DNA of 64,000 bases from CAVUPF01 sp963777915 (lineage in GTDB: Bacteria > Actinomycetota > Thermoleophilia > Solirubrobacterales > 70-9), in assembly GCA_963777915.1 (NCBI GenBank), contig CAVZSH010000003.1, positions 310,001-374,000 on the forward strand, read 5' to 3'. A program made the position numbers and the translations under genes. Below, one piece after another: positions 40,047-49,419 of this stretch. Positions within the stretch are counted from its first letter, which is position 1, and each line of letters opens with the position of its first letter. The notes under the pieces are model-generated. The model did not search any database, was not told the origin of the DNA, and saw only the letters and a program-made list of their open reading frames with translations.

Positions 40047-41828
40047 ATGGGGAGGGGAACCAAGTCCACCACACTCGCTGACCTTCTGCCGCGCGCCGCG
40101 CAGCTCTACGGCGATAGGCCGGCGGTCAGCTACAAGGAGGACGGGGCCTGGGTGAGCCGCAGCTTCGAGCAGGTGCTGGAGACCGTCCGGGCGCTTTCCC
40201 TGGGTCTGATCGACCTCGGGATCCAGAAGGGCGACAAGGTCGCAATCCTCGCCAACACCCGCCCAGAGTGGACCTACTTCGACTTCGCGGCGCTCTCGGC
40301 CGGAGCAGTCGTCGTCCCGATCTACCAGACCAACTCGCCCGAGGAGTGCCAGTACGTGCTGGAGAACTCCGACGCCAAGGTCGTCGTGGTCGAGGATGAG
40401 GAGCAGATGGAGAAGATCCGCGCCGTTCGCGAGCGGCTGCCGATGCTCGAGTACGTGGTGCGGATGACCGGCTCCAGCGAGGATGCGATTTCGATCGAGG
40501 ACCTGGCCGCCCGCGGCTCGGGCCGCGACGCTTCGGAGTGGGAGGCTCGTTGGAGCGCGGTAGCGGGCGAGGACATCTGCACCTTCATCTACACCTCGGG
40601 TACGACCGGGCCGCCCAAGGGCTGCGTCATCAGCCACGGCAACTACCGCTCGATGCTTGACATGATCAACGAGACCAGCGTGGTCACGGGCGAGGATGTC
40701 TCCTACCTCTACCTTCCCCTCGCCCACTCCTTCGCGCTGCTGGTCCAACTCGGCAGCTTCGACCTCGGTGCGACACTCGCCTTCTGGGAGCGCGACCCGC
40801 TGAAGATCATGGCCAACCTTGCCGAGCTGAGGCCGACCTACTTCCCCTCGGTGCCCCGCATCTTCGAGAAGATCTACACGGCGGCGACCAGCGGGATGGA
40901 AAAGGAGGGCGGCCTAAAGAAGGCGGTATTCGACTGGTCGATCGGGGTCGGCAAGAAGATGCGCGAGGTGGAGCGCAGCGGCCACGAGCCGGGCTTCATC
41001 CTGCGCAAACGCTACGAGTTCGCCGACAAGCGGGTGCTCTCGAAAATCCGCGGGCTGTTCGGCGGGCGCCTGCGACTGGCCGTCTCCGGCGCCGCCCCGA
41101 TCAACCCCGAGATCCTGCGCTTCTTCGACGCCGCCGGGGTGCTCGTGCTCGAGGGCTGGGGGATGACCGAGACCTCTACCGCGGCGACGATCTCCTCGCC
41201 CGAGAACTTCAAGGTCGGCACGATCGGCAAACCCTTCCCCGGCTGTGAGGTGAAGATCGCCGAGGACGGCGAGATCCTCGTCAAGGGCCCCAACGTCTTT
41301 CAGGGCTACTACAAGAATGAGGAGGCAACCCGGGAGGCGATCGTCGACGGCTGGCTGCACACCGGAGACATCGGTGAGATCGACGCCGACGGCTTCATCA
41401 AGATAACCGGCCGCAAGAAGGACATCATCATCACCGCCGGCGGCAAGAACATCACCCCGGCCAACCTCGAGGCCGAGATCAAGCAGCACCCGCTGGTATC
41501 CCAATGCGTGGTGGTCGGCGACCGCCGGCCCTACCTGGTGGCGCTGGTCACACTTGACCCCGAGGAGATCATCGCCTTCGCCAAGGAGCACGGCCTCCCG
41601 GAGGAGCCCGAGCGCCTCGCCGCGAACGGGGAGATCAAGGCCGCGGTCGAAGCTCACGTAGAGAAGATCAACCAGCGCTTCGCGCGGGTCGAGCAGGTCA
41701 AGAAGATCGCGATCCTCCCCAGCGACCTCTCCCAGGAGAGCGGCGAGCTGACCCCGACCCTGAAGGTGAAGCGCGCGGTCGTCGCCGCCAAGCACGACCC
41801 CGAGATCGAGGCGCTCTACGGCGGCTGA
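40047..41828 (+). CDS. fadD: Long-chain acyl-CoA synthetase (AMP-binding)
   Basis: 593 residues. TFIYTSGTTGPPKGCVISHG is the P-loop-like motif (~182-200), LPLAHSF follows, GGRLRLAVSGAAPINPEILR, then LEGWGMTETSTAATI (linker), DGWLHTGDIGEIDADGFIKI and GRKKDIIITAGGKNITPANL (the C-terminal A8 region) are all conserved. The Lys that adenylates the substrate is in the C-terminal LTPTLKVKR. It activates long fatty acids to acyl-CoA for beta-oxidation or lipid synthesis. Several other acyl-CoA genes are in the window, and this may serve the same metabolism. Confidence 0.95.
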   Translation: MGRGTKSTTLADLLPRAAQLYGDRPAVSYKEDGAWVSRSFEQVLETVRALSLGLIDLGIQKGDKVAILANTRPEWTYFDFAALSAGAVVVPIYQTNSPEECQYVLENSDAKVVVVEDEEQMEKIRAVRERLPMLEYVVRMTGSSEDAISIEDLAARGSGRDASEWEARWSAVAGEDICTFIYTSGTTGPPKGCVISHGNYRSMLDMINETSVVTGEDVSYLYLPLAHSFALLVQLGSFDLGATLAFWERDPLKIMANLAELRPTYFPSVPRIFEKIYTAATSGMEKEGGLKKAVFDWSIGVGKKMREVERSGHEPGFILRKRYEFADKRVLSKIRGLFGGRLRLAVSGAAPINPEILRFFDAAGVLVLEGWGMTETSTAATISSPENFKVGTIGKPFPGCEVKIAEDGEILVKGPNVFQGYYKNEEATREAIVDGWLHTGDIGEIDADGFIKITGRKKDIIITAGGKNITPANLEAEIKQHPLVSQCVVVGDRRPYLVALVTLDPEEIIAFAKEHGLPEEPERLAANGEIKAAVEAHVEKINQRFARVEQVKKIAILPSDLSQESGELTPTLKVKRAVVAAKHDPEIEALYGG

Positions 41829-41918
41829 AAGCGCCGCCCGGGCAATCGGCCTTCAAGGCCTACCGGCACAACAAGCAGTGCAAGCAGCTACAGGTAGCGG
41901 GCGACGCTCGGGCGCGGG

Positions 41919-43172
41919 CTAGGCCGAGGAGGCCTCACCGGACTGGCGGAGCAGGACCGAGGTGGTCTGCTCGAGGACGCGGCGCCAGGCGGAGATCTGC
42001 TCCGGCTCCTCCTCCGCGGCGCGCTCGACCACGCGGCGGACCCGGCGCTCGGAAATCTCCAAGCCGTGGCGCTCGGCGATCTCTTTGTAGCGATCGTAGT
42101 CTTCGGCGAGGGTGGCGGTGACCGATTCGAAGCCGTGGCGGGCGATCTTCAGCCGGCGCGAGTAGTCCATGATCGGCGTGCCGAACATCAGCTCGTCGTT
42201 CGGCTCGGGCTCGATCAAGACGATGTCGACCCCGGGGTAGCGCTCCTGCCACATCTCGACCGACTGGTGCAGGCGCGCGTGGGCGATTAGACGGAAGGTC
42301 TGGTTGGCGATCGCCGGCAGGCCCATATCTGAGACCCGCCGCGCGCGGCTGCCGAAGACGGTTGGAATCGTCTTCTCGAAGTCGTTGACGAAGGGGACGA
42401 GCGGGTTGACGACGACGATGAACTTGGCGCCCTTCTCGACCGCGATGTCGACGTTGGTCGTGGAGCGGATGCCGCCGTCGAGCAGTTGGCGGCCCTTCAG
42501 CTCGACCGGCTTGTAGACGATCGGCAGCGCGGTCGAGCACTCGATCGCCTTGGAGATCGGCACGTCGGACCAGCCGTCCTCGCCGAAGACGATCCGCTCG
42601 CAGGTATCTAGGTCAGTTGCGGTCAGGTACAGCTCGCGGTCGAGGAGGCGGAAGTCGTTGGTCCGGCCGGTGTCGGCGAGGACGCCGGCGACGTAGTCAT
42701 CGATCCCGGCGCCCGAGTAGAGGCCGGTGGGCAGCGCCTCGGCGAGTCCGACCCCGACGTCGATCGCCGAGAGCTCGCCGATCCGTGCCAGGGCCCGCGC
42801 CAGCTCCAGGTAGCGCAGCGGCAGCGACGCTGCTTTGCGCAGGAAGCCCAGGTAGTTGGGCCTCAGCACCTTGGCGAGGTCGAGGTCCTCCAGCTCAGAG
42901 GCGACCCGCGAGTTCAGCACCTGCATCATCTCCTCGGGCGTGATGCCGTTGGCTAGCATCCCGGCGACGAAGGAGCCGGCGCTTGTGCCGACGTAGATGT
43001 CGAAGTTGTTGACGGTGCTGTTGACCGCGAGCAGATCGAGAGCGCGCATTGCGCCGATCTCATAGACCCCGCCGGTGAAGCCGCCGCCGCCGAGAACCAG
43101 GGCGGTCTTCGAGACGCGTTTGCGGGAGCGCCGTCGCCGCGGTTGGGACTCGATTGCCACAACTTTTCCCAT
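41919..43172 (-). CDS. Patatin-like phospholipase
   Basis: 417 residues. LVLGGGGFTGGVYEIGAMRA is the glycine-rich oxyanion-hole segment, IYVGTSAGSFVAGMLANGIT carries the GxSxG nucleophile (Ser64), and LDGGIRSTTN has the catalytic Asp. The family hydrolyses acyl groups from lipids. An N-terminal basic region (QPRRRRSRKRVSK) may mediate membrane association. The ATG is only ~20 bp from the divergent dacB start. Confidence 0.9.
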   Translation of the reverse strand: MGKVVAIESQPRRRRSRKRVSKTALVLGGGGFTGGVYEIGAMRALDLLAVNSTVNNFDIYVGTSAGSFVAGMLANGITPEEMMQVLNSRVASELEDLDLAKVLRPNYLGFLRKAASLPLRYLELARALARIGELSAIDVGVGLAEALPTGLYSGAGIDDYVAGVLADTGRTNDFRLLDRELYLTATDLDTCERIVFGEDGWSDVPISKAIECSTALPIVYKPVELKGRQLLDGGIRSTTNVDIAVEKGAKFIVVVNPLVPFVNDFEKTIPTVFGSRARRVSDMGLPAIANQTFRLIAHARLHQSVEMWQERYPGVDIVLIEPEPNDELMFGTPIMDYSRRLKIARHGFESVTATLAEDYDRYKEIAERHGLEISERRVRRVVERAAEEEPEQISAWRRVLEQTTSVLLRQSGEASSA

Positions 43173-43193
43173 GAAAAGGGATTATCTCAGGGA

Positions 43194-44438
43194 ATGAGGC
43201 GGCGCCTCCCAGCACTCCTCACAGCTCTGCTCCTCACCCTGCTGCCCGCGGCGGCGAGGGCGGCCTCCTCCGGGCAGCTCTGCCAGGCGCTGAAGGGGCG
43301 GCTGGTGCGCGGCGGCGGGCAAGCCAGCGGCCTGATCGTGCTCGAAGCCCAAACCGGCCAGGTCGTCTGTCAGCGCGACGCGCAGGGGCAGCGCTCCCTC
43401 GCCTCGAACATGAAGCTGTTCACCACCTCGACCGCGCTGGACCGGCTGGGACCGGACTTCCGCATCCCGACCAGGGTCTTCAGCGACGGCACCCTGGAAC
43501 CGGGCGGGGTCCTGCACGGCAGCCTCTACCTGAAGGGCGGCGGCGATCCGACCCTGGGGGTACCGGCCTTCTATGACCGCTTCCTGAATGGCCTTGGGAC
43601 CAATCTGCTCTCGCTTGGGCCCCAGATCCGCGCCGCCGGGATCCGTGCGGTAAGCGGCAGGCTCTACGCCGACGACACGATCTTCGACCGACTGCGCGGA
43701 GTGGCCGCCTCTGGCTATGCGACAAGCCCCTACATCGGCCCCCTTTCCGGCCTCTCCTTTGACTCCGGATACAGCAGCCCGAGTGCCGACAGCTTCGCCG
43801 CCGACCCGGCAAAGCTCGCGGCCTCGACCCTGGCACGCTCGCTGCGAAGCGCCGGGGTCGAAATCCCTGCCCAAGTGGCGCTGCGGGCGACACCGCCCGC
43901 AGCCACCCAAGTCGCCGTGGTGCGCTCACCGACCCTTAACCGGATCATTGACACCACCGACGTCTACTCCGACAACTTTTTCGCCGAGACGCTGATCAAG
44001 CTGCTCGGGGCGCGCTTCGGAGGCACCGGCAGCACCGCGGCTGGGGCGTCTGTGGTCGCCCAGTTCGCCCGCCGGCAGGGCTCCGGCGTGCACGCAGTCG
44101 ACGGCTCTGGGCTGAGTCGGTCGAGCCGCGCCTCCCCGAGCCAGGTGGTCGACCTGCTGCGTGCGATGCGCGCCACCCCGGTCGGCGAAGACTTCGTCGA
44201 CGACCTCCCCCTAGCGGGGCGGGAAGGCACCGTCGCCTCGCGCATGCGCGGCACCGCGGCGGCCGGGCGCTGCCGGACCAAGACCGGCACCCTGACCGGG
44301 GTCAGCAACCTCTCCGGCTACTGCTTCAACCGCGACGGCAAGACGATGATCTTCTCGATCCTGATGGGCGGCGTCGGCAACCTCGAACTCGCCCACCTCG
44401 AGCAGGACAAGATCGCCGCCTCGATCGCCGCCTACTAG
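43194..44438 (+). CDS. dacB: D-alanyl-D-alanine carboxypeptidase (PBP4/S13 family)
   Basis: 414 residues. Signal peptide RRRLPALLTALLLTLLPAAA, cleaved near residue 24. SxxK motif SNMK (Ser71, Lys74), SxN as YSDNFFAETLIKL, and KTGTLTGVSNLSGY (KTG) are all present. It trims D-Ala from peptidoglycan in the periplasm/wall zone. The domain architecture is short, with one insertion (GGDPTLGVP region) typical of the family. The stop overlaps that of ligA by 4 bp, convergent. Confidence 0.94.
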   Translation: MRRRLPALLTALLLTLLPAAARAASSGQLCQALKGRLVRGGGQASGLIVLEAQTGQVVCQRDAQGQRSLASNMKLFTTSTALDRLGPDFRIPTRVFSDGTLEPGGVLHGSLYLKGGGDPTLGVPAFYDRFLNGLGTNLLSLGPQIRAAGIRAVSGRLYADDTIFDRLRGVAASGYATSPYIGPLSGLSFDSGYSSPSADSFAADPAKLAASTLARSLRSAGVEIPAQVALRATPPAATQVAVVRSPTLNRIIDTTDVYSDNFFAETLIKLLGARFGGTGSTAAGASVVAQFARRQGSGVHAVDGSGLSRSSRASPSQVVDLLRAMRATPVGEDFVDDLPLAGREGTVASRMRGTAAAGRCRTKTGTLTGVSNLSGYCFNRDGKTMIFSILMGGVGNLELAHLEQDKIAASIAAY

Positions 44439-46450
44439 AGCAAGGCCCGCAAGCCCGCCTCATCAAGCGTCTCGACGCCAAGCTCGGCGGCCTTGGCGAG
44501 CTTGGAGCCGGGGCTCTCGCCGGCGACCACATAGTCGGTCTTCTTTGAGACCGAGTTGACTACCTTGCCACCCGCAGCCTTGATCAGCGCCGCCGCCTCC
44601 TCGCGGGTGAAGCTCGGCAGGGTGCCGGTGAGGACGAGGGTCCTGCCCTGAAGGGGGCCGCCGGAGCGGCGGCGCTCGGAGGGAGCCTGTTCGAGCCGCA
44701 GGCCCTTTGCCCGCAGCTTCTCGACCAGCTCCCAGGTGCGCTCGTCGGCGAGCGACTCGGCGATCTGTAGCGCCATGATCGGGCCGACCCCCTCGACCTC
44801 CTCGATCCGCTCGGGGTCGGCGGCGCGCAGCGCGTCGATCGAGCCGAAGTGATCGGCGAGCGCCTCCGCGGTCACGTAGCCGACCCCCGGCAAACCAAGC
44901 GCGTAGAGGACCCGCTTGAAAGGGCGTGAGCGCGAGGCATCGATCGCCGCCAGCAGGTTGCGGGCGGAGATCTCGCCAAACCCCTCCAGCCCGACGAGCT
45001 GCTCCTCGCTCAACTCGTAGATGTCGGCGACGTCGGCGATCAGGCCCTCCTCGAGGAAGCGCATCGCCTGCTTTTCCCCCAGGCCGTCGATGTCCATCGC
45101 CCCCTTGCTGACGAAGTGCCTGACGTGCTGAAAGGACTGGCCGGGGCAGCCGGCGCGATTGGGACAGACGGTGAAGACGGCGCCCTCGGGCTTGACCGTC
45201 GGCGTCCCGCAGATCGGACACTCCTGTGGCGGCTTTGGCTTCCGCGGTCTGCCCTTGCGCCGCTGCAGCAGAGGCGCAAGGACCTGGGGGATGACGTCGC
45301 CGGCCCGCATCACCACCACCTCATCCCCTACCCGCACGTCCTTGCGGGCAAGATCCTCCTCGTTGTGAAGGGTCGCGGTGCTGACCGTGACGCCGCCGAC
45401 GTGGACCGGCTCCAGCATCGCGAAGGGGACAAGGTGACCGGTGCGACCGACGTTCCAGACTACGTCGCGCAGCTTCGTCGTCGCCGTGGTCGGCGCGAAC
45501 TTCCAGGCGATCGCCCAGCGCGGCTCACGGCCGACCACGCCCAGCTCCCGCCACAGCGCCCGCTCGTCGACCTTGACCACCACCCCGTCGATCTCGAAAT
45601 CGAGCGCCTCACGGCGCTCCTCCCACCATTGGCAGCGCTTGACGACGGAGTCGATGCCGGAATGGTGGGCGGTGTCGGGGTTAACCTTGAAGCCGCGCTC
45701 GGCCAGCCAGGCGACCTCCTCGATATGGGTGGGGGGATCGAGGTCGCGGCTGGCGCCGATCCCGTAGCACCAGATCGAGAGGGGGCGTTCGGCGGCCAGG
45801 GCGGGATCGAGCTGGCGGATCGAGCCGGCGGCGGAGTTGCGGGGATTGGCGAAGGTCGGCTCGCCGGCCGCGGCGCGGCGCTCGTTCAGCGCTTTGAAGT
45901 CGGCGATCGGCAGGTAGACCTCGCCGCGGACTTCGACCAGCTCCGGTGCTCCCTCAATCCGCAGCGGGATCGCGCCGATCGTGCGCAGGTTTTGGGTGAC
46001 GTCCTCGCCGCGGCGGCCATCGCCGCGGGTGGCGCCGCGGGTCAGCACCCCGTTCTCGTAGCTGAGCGCGATCGCCAGGCCGTCGATCTTCGGCTCGGTG
46101 GTGTAGCTGAACTCCGAGGCGCTGATGTCGAGTCGCTTCAGGTGGTTGCGAAGTCGCGCCTCCCAGGCGCGCAGCTCCTCCTCGTTTCGGGCGTTGGCGA
46201 GCGAGAGCATCGGCTCGGCGTGCTCGACCTGGCGGAAACGCTCCAGCGGCGGCGCGCCGACCCGCTGGGTGGGCGAGTCGGCGCTGCGCAGCTCGGGGTG
46301 CTCGGCCTCGATCGTCCGCAACTCATCGAGCAGGGCGTCGTATTCGTCGTCGCCGATCTCGGGGTCATCGAAGACGTAGTAGCGACGATTGTGGTGCTCG
46401 AGCTGGCGGCGCAGCTCGGCGGCTCGCCGCTCGGGAGCTGCCTCGCTCAC
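44435..46450 (-). CDS. ligA: NAD-dependent DNA ligase
   Basis: 671 residues from GTG at 46450, overlapping the surE stop (GTGA). RYYVFDDPEIGDDEYDALLD at the N-terminus is domain Ia for NMN binding. TTEPKIDGLAIALSYENGVL has the adenylated Lys121. The OB fold follows, then the zinc finger CPICGTPTV...CPNRAGCPGQ (4 Cys), four HhH repeats and a C-terminal BRCT (LVLTGTLPSFTREEAAALI). All parts are complete. It seals nicks in replication. Confidence 0.96.
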   Translation of the reverse strand: MSEAAPERRAAELRRQLEHHNRRYYVFDDPEIGDDEYDALLDELRTIEAEHPELRSADSPTQRVGAPPLERFRQVEHAEPMLSLANARNEEELRAWEARLRNHLKRLDISASEFSYTTEPKIDGLAIALSYENGVLTRGATRGDGRRGEDVTQNLRTIGAIPLRIEGAPELVEVRGEVYLPIADFKALNERRAAAGEPTFANPRNSAAGSIRQLDPALAAERPLSIWCYGIGASRDLDPPTHIEEVAWLAERGFKVNPDTAHHSGIDSVVKRCQWWEERREALDFEIDGVVVKVDERALWRELGVVGREPRWAIAWKFAPTTATTKLRDVVWNVGRTGHLVPFAMLEPVHVGGVTVSTATLHNEEDLARKDVRVGDEVVVMRAGDVIPQVLAPLLQRRKGRPRKPKPPQECPICGTPTVKPEGAVFTVCPNRAGCPGQSFQHVRHFVSKGAMDIDGLGEKQAMRFLEEGLIADVADIYELSEEQLVGLEGFGEISARNLLAAIDASRSRPFKRVLYALGLPGVGYVTAEALADHFGSIDALRAADPERIEEVEGVGPIMALQIAESLADERTWELVEKLRAKGLRLEQAPSERRRSGGPLQGRTLVLTGTLPSFTREEAAALIKAAGGKVVNSVSKKTDYVVAGESPGSKLAKAAELGVETLDEAGLRALL

Positions 46451-47256
46451 GCGGCCGGAGCGCTCGCCGCCAGCATCCCCTCGAATCCCCACCCGCGCAG
46501 TCGCTCCAAGCCGCCGTGATCGGTGAGGTCGAAGTGGATCGGGGTAACCGAGATCCGTCCCTCGGACACCGCCAGGAGGTCGGTGCCCGATTCGTCCTCA
46601 AAGCCGGGCTGCCAGCCATAGATCTCATAGCGGCGCCGCGTCCCCGACTCCTCGCCGACGAGCTTCAGCTTGTCGTTGTAGATCCGCTTGCCGAGCCTCG
46701 TCACCTCGACCCCCCCCGGCTCGCCGGCCGGGCAGTTGACGTTGATCAGGGTCGACGCCGGCATCGGCTCGGTCGCGAGGCGGCTGACCAGCTGCGCCGC
46801 GAAGGAGGCGGCGAAGCCGAACTCGAATCGCCCGCTCACGTAGCCCATGCCGCCACCCGAGGACTGCTGGGAGATCGCCAGCGCCTGGATGCCGAGCACG
46901 ATGCCCTCGAAGGCGGCGGCGACCGTCCCGGAGTAGGTGATGTCGTCGCCTAGGTTTGCGCCGTGATTGATCCCCGAGACGATCAGGTCAGGGCGGCCGC
47001 CCAGCAGCCCGAGCTCGGCGAAGCGGACGCAGTCGACTGGGGTGCCGTCGGTGGCGAAGCCGTGATCGCCGTCGCCGAAATCGACCTCCTCGACAGTGAG
47101 CGGCGAGCGGGTCGTAATGCTGCGCGCGGTGGCGCTTCGGTTGGAGTCCGGAGCAATCACGTCGACCTCGACCCCGTCCAGCTCGCGCAGCGCCCGCCGC
47201 ACCGCCTGCAGGCCCGGCGCCGTGATCCCGTCGTCGTTGGTCAGCAGGACTCTCAC
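46447..47256 (-). CDS. surE: 5'-nucleotidase / exopolyphosphatase SurE
   Basis: 269 residues. RVLLTNDDGITAPGLQAVRR starts with Asp8-Asp9, LIVSGINHGANLGDDITYSG carries the Asn and GxNxGxNxGxD metal site, and the N-terminal SNRSATARSIT segment is characteristic. It removes phosphate from nucleotides and short polyphosphates during stress. surE is co-transcribed with ligA (4-bp overlap). Confidence 0.95.
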   Translation of the reverse strand: MRVLLTNDDGITAPGLQAVRRALRELDGVEVDVIAPDSNRSATARSITTRSPLTVEEVDFGDGDHGFATDGTPVDCVRFAELGLLGGRPDLIVSGINHGANLGDDITYSGTVAAAFEGIVLGIQALAISQQSSGGGMGYVSGRFEFGFAASFAAQLVSRLATEPMPASTLINVNCPAGEPGGVEVTRLGKRIYNDKLKLVGEESGTRRRYEIYGWQPGFEDESGTDLLAVSEGRISVTPIHFDLTDHGGLERLRGWGFEGMLAASAPAA

Positions 47257-47287
47257 TCCTCGATTCTAGGGGGCATACTGGCCCCCA

Positions 47288-48022
47288 ATGGGCACCGTCC
47301 GCCTTGACATCGAATACGACGGGACCGACTTCTCGGGCTGGGCGACACAGCCGGGCCTGCGGAGCGTCCAGGGAGAGCTGGAGAGCGCCCTGGCGAGGAT
47401 CCTGCGGGAGGCGGCGAAGCTCACGGTTGCGGGGCGCACGGACACCGGCGTGCATGCCTGGGGCCAGGTGGCGAGCTTTGAGACCACAGCCGAGCTGCCC
47501 GCCGACCTGGCGAGGCGCTTAAACGGCGTCGGCTCCGAGGAGATCGCCGTCACCGCGGCCACTGCGGTCGAGGCCGGGTTCGACGCCCGTCGCGACGCCA
47601 AGTCCCGCACCTACTGCTACCGAGTCCTGGCCCGGCCCACGCCCAGCCCCTTCGAGCAGGGCCGCGCCCTGTGGTGGCCGCACCGGATCGACCGCAGCGC
47701 CCTGAAAGTCTGCGCGGGGGCCCTCCCCGGCGCCCATGACTTCACCGCCTTCACCCCCACCCAGACCGACCACGTCCGCTTCGAGCGCGACATCCTCGAC
47801 GCCGAGTGGAGCGCCGAAGGCGACCTCCTCCTCTTCCGGGTGACGGCGGACGCCTTCATGCGCAACATGGTCAGAGTCCTGATCGGCACCATGCTCGAGG
47901 TCGCCTCCGGGCGTCGATCCCCCGAGGACTTCATCCAGCTTCTGAGCGGCGCTCCGCGCACCGCCGCCGGCGACACGGCTCCCCCCCACGGCCTGTATCT
48001 GGAGTCTGTCTCCTACGGCTAA
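47288..48022 (+). CDS. truA: tRNA pseudouridine(38-40) synthase
   Basis: 244 residues. VAGRTDTGVHAWGQVASFET holds the catalytic Asp52, and RLDIEYDGTDFSGWATQPGL, RTYCYRVL and FMRNMVRVLIGTMLEV are TruA signatures. It makes pseudouridine in the anticodon stem of many tRNAs. The stop overlaps the rplQ stop by 4 bp from the other strand; truA usually follows rplQ on the same strand but is inverted here. Confidence 0.95.
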   Translation: MGTVRLDIEYDGTDFSGWATQPGLRSVQGELESALARILREAAKLTVAGRTDTGVHAWGQVASFETTAELPADLARRLNGVGSEEIAVTAATAVEAGFDARRDAKSRTYCYRVLARPTPSPFEQGRALWWPHRIDRSALKVCAGALPGAHDFTAFTPTQTDHVRFERDILDAEWSAEGDLLLFRVTADAFMRNMVRVLIGTMLEVASGRRSPEDFIQLLSGAPRTAAGDTAPPHGLYLESVSYG

Positions 48023-48372
48023 ACGAGCTCTAGGTAGACCATCTCGGTCGAATCCGAGCGCCGCGGCCCGAGCTTGATGATGCGGGTGTAGCCCCCCGGG
48101 CGCTCGGAGTAGCGCGGCGCCACCTCGTCGAAGAGCTTATGCACGATGAACTTGTCGTTGTGCAGGGTTGCAAGCGCCTGGCGCCGAGCGTGCAGGTCGC
48201 CCCGTTTGGCGAGCGTTATCAGCTGCTCGACCTCCGGCTTGACCGCCTTGGCCTTCGCCTGGCTGGTCTTGATCCGCTCGTGCTCGATCAGCTGCTTGGA
48301 GAGGTTGGCGAGCAGCGCCTCACGATGCGCCGCGTCGCGACTCAGCTTGTTGCGCTTCTTGCGGTGACGCAC
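48019..48372 (-). CDS. rplQ: 50S ribosomal protein L17
   Basis: 117 residues, last gene of the alpha operon. MRHRKKRNKLSRDAAHREAL is the conserved start, and RALATLHNDKFIVHKLFDEV with GGYTRIIKLGPRRSDSTEMV complete the protein. It lies 28 bp after rpoA on the minus strand. Confidence 0.97.
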   Translation of the reverse strand: MRHRKKRNKLSRDAAHREALLANLSKQLIEHERIKTSQAKAKAVKPEVEQLITLAKRGDLHARRQALATLHNDKFIVHKLFDEVAPRYSERPGGYTRIIKLGPRRSDSTEMVYLELV

Positions 48373-48400
48373 AGGGTCCTCGACTCCGGCTCGCGGCTTC

Positions 48401-49381
48401 CTAGTCCTGCTGGAGGTCGAGGCCGCGGGAGTGCAGGGTCTCGATCACTTCCTCGATCGACTTCTGGCCGAAGTTGGGGATCGCGTTCAGCTCCGAGCGC
48501 GACTTGCGAACCAGGTCGCCGACCGTCTGCACGCCGGCCCGCTTCAGGCAGTTATAGGAGCGCACGCCCAGTTCCAGCTCCTCGATCAGGATCTCATCGA
48601 GGCCGTTGCTGGCAGCTACGCCGTCGCCGCCCGGGCCGGCGAGCGGATCGCTCGGCAGGGCGGCGATCTGGTCGCGGGCGGTCAGCTCCTCGACCCGCTC
48701 TGCGTCGGTGAAGATCGCCAGGCTCTTGATCAGGATCTCAGAGGCCTCGCGCAGCGCCGCGGCGGGCTCGATCGAGCCGTCGGTCTCGAGGTCGAGGGTC
48801 AATTTGTCGAAGTCGGTCCTCTGGCCAACACGGGCCGTCGCGACCGCGTAGGAGGCGCGCCGGATCGGCGAGAAGATCGAGTCGATCGGAATCACCCCGA
48901 TCGGCTGCTCATCGGACTTGTTCTCCTCGGCCGCCGAGTAGCCGCGGCCGCGGCCGATCGTCAGGTAGACCTCAAGCTTGGTTTTTTTCTCCAGGGTCGC
49001 GATCGGCGCATCGGGGTTGAGGATCTCCACGCCGGAGGGCAGGTCGATGTCCTTCGCCCTCACCTCCCCGGGGCCGGTGGCGACCAGCGGGGCCTCGACC
49101 TCGTCGGCATCGGTGTGCATGCGGACGACGAGGTCCTTGAGGTTCAAGACGATGTCGGTGACGTCCTCTTTGACGCCGGGCACGGTCGAGAACTCGTGCG
49201 CGACGCCCTCGATGCGAACGCTGGTGATCGCCGCGCCACCGAGCGAGGAGAGCAGGACGCGGCGCAGGCTGTTGCCGAAGGTGTAGCCGAAGCCCTTGTC
49301 GAGCGGCTCGATCGTAAAGGTGCCGCTGCGGTCATCCGCCTTCTCGGCGGTAATGCGGGGGACCTGGAAGTCAGTGGTCAT
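48401..49381 (-). CDS. rpoA: RNA polymerase alpha subunit
   Basis: 326 residues. NTD motifs TFTIEPLDKGFGYTFGNSLRR, then SLGGAAITSVRIEGVAHEFS and LVATGPGEVRAKDI; CTD ELELGVRSYNCLKRAGVQTV with DLVRKSRSELNAIPNFGQKS and EEVIETLHSRGLDL binds DNA and activators. Between them is a ~45-residue variable linker (ARDQIAALPSDPLAGPGGDG). The alpha-operon position is standard. Confidence 0.98.
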   Translation of the reverse strand: MTTDFQVPRITAEKADDRSGTFTIEPLDKGFGYTFGNSLRRVLLSSLGGAAITSVRIEGVAHEFSTVPGVKEDVTDIVLNLKDLVVRMHTDADEVEAPLVATGPGEVRAKDIDLPSGVEILNPDAPIATLEKKTKLEVYLTIGRGRGYSAAEENKSDEQPIGVIPIDSIFSPIRRASYAVATARVGQRTDFDKLTLDLETDGSIEPAAALREASEILIKSLAIFTDAERVEELTARDQIAALPSDPLAGPGGDGVAASNGLDEILIEELELGVRSYNCLKRAGVQTVGDLVRKSRSELNAIPNFGQKSIEEVIETLHSRGLDLQQD

Positions 49382-49419
49382 GGGTTCCTTGCGTATGCGT
49401 GTTCAGAAACGGGTCCGGG

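Noticed and set aside
45116..46519. A 467-residue plus-strand ORF opposite ligA
   Set aside because: ligA has all family motifs and a coupled start. The opposite ORF has low-complexity composition without motifs.
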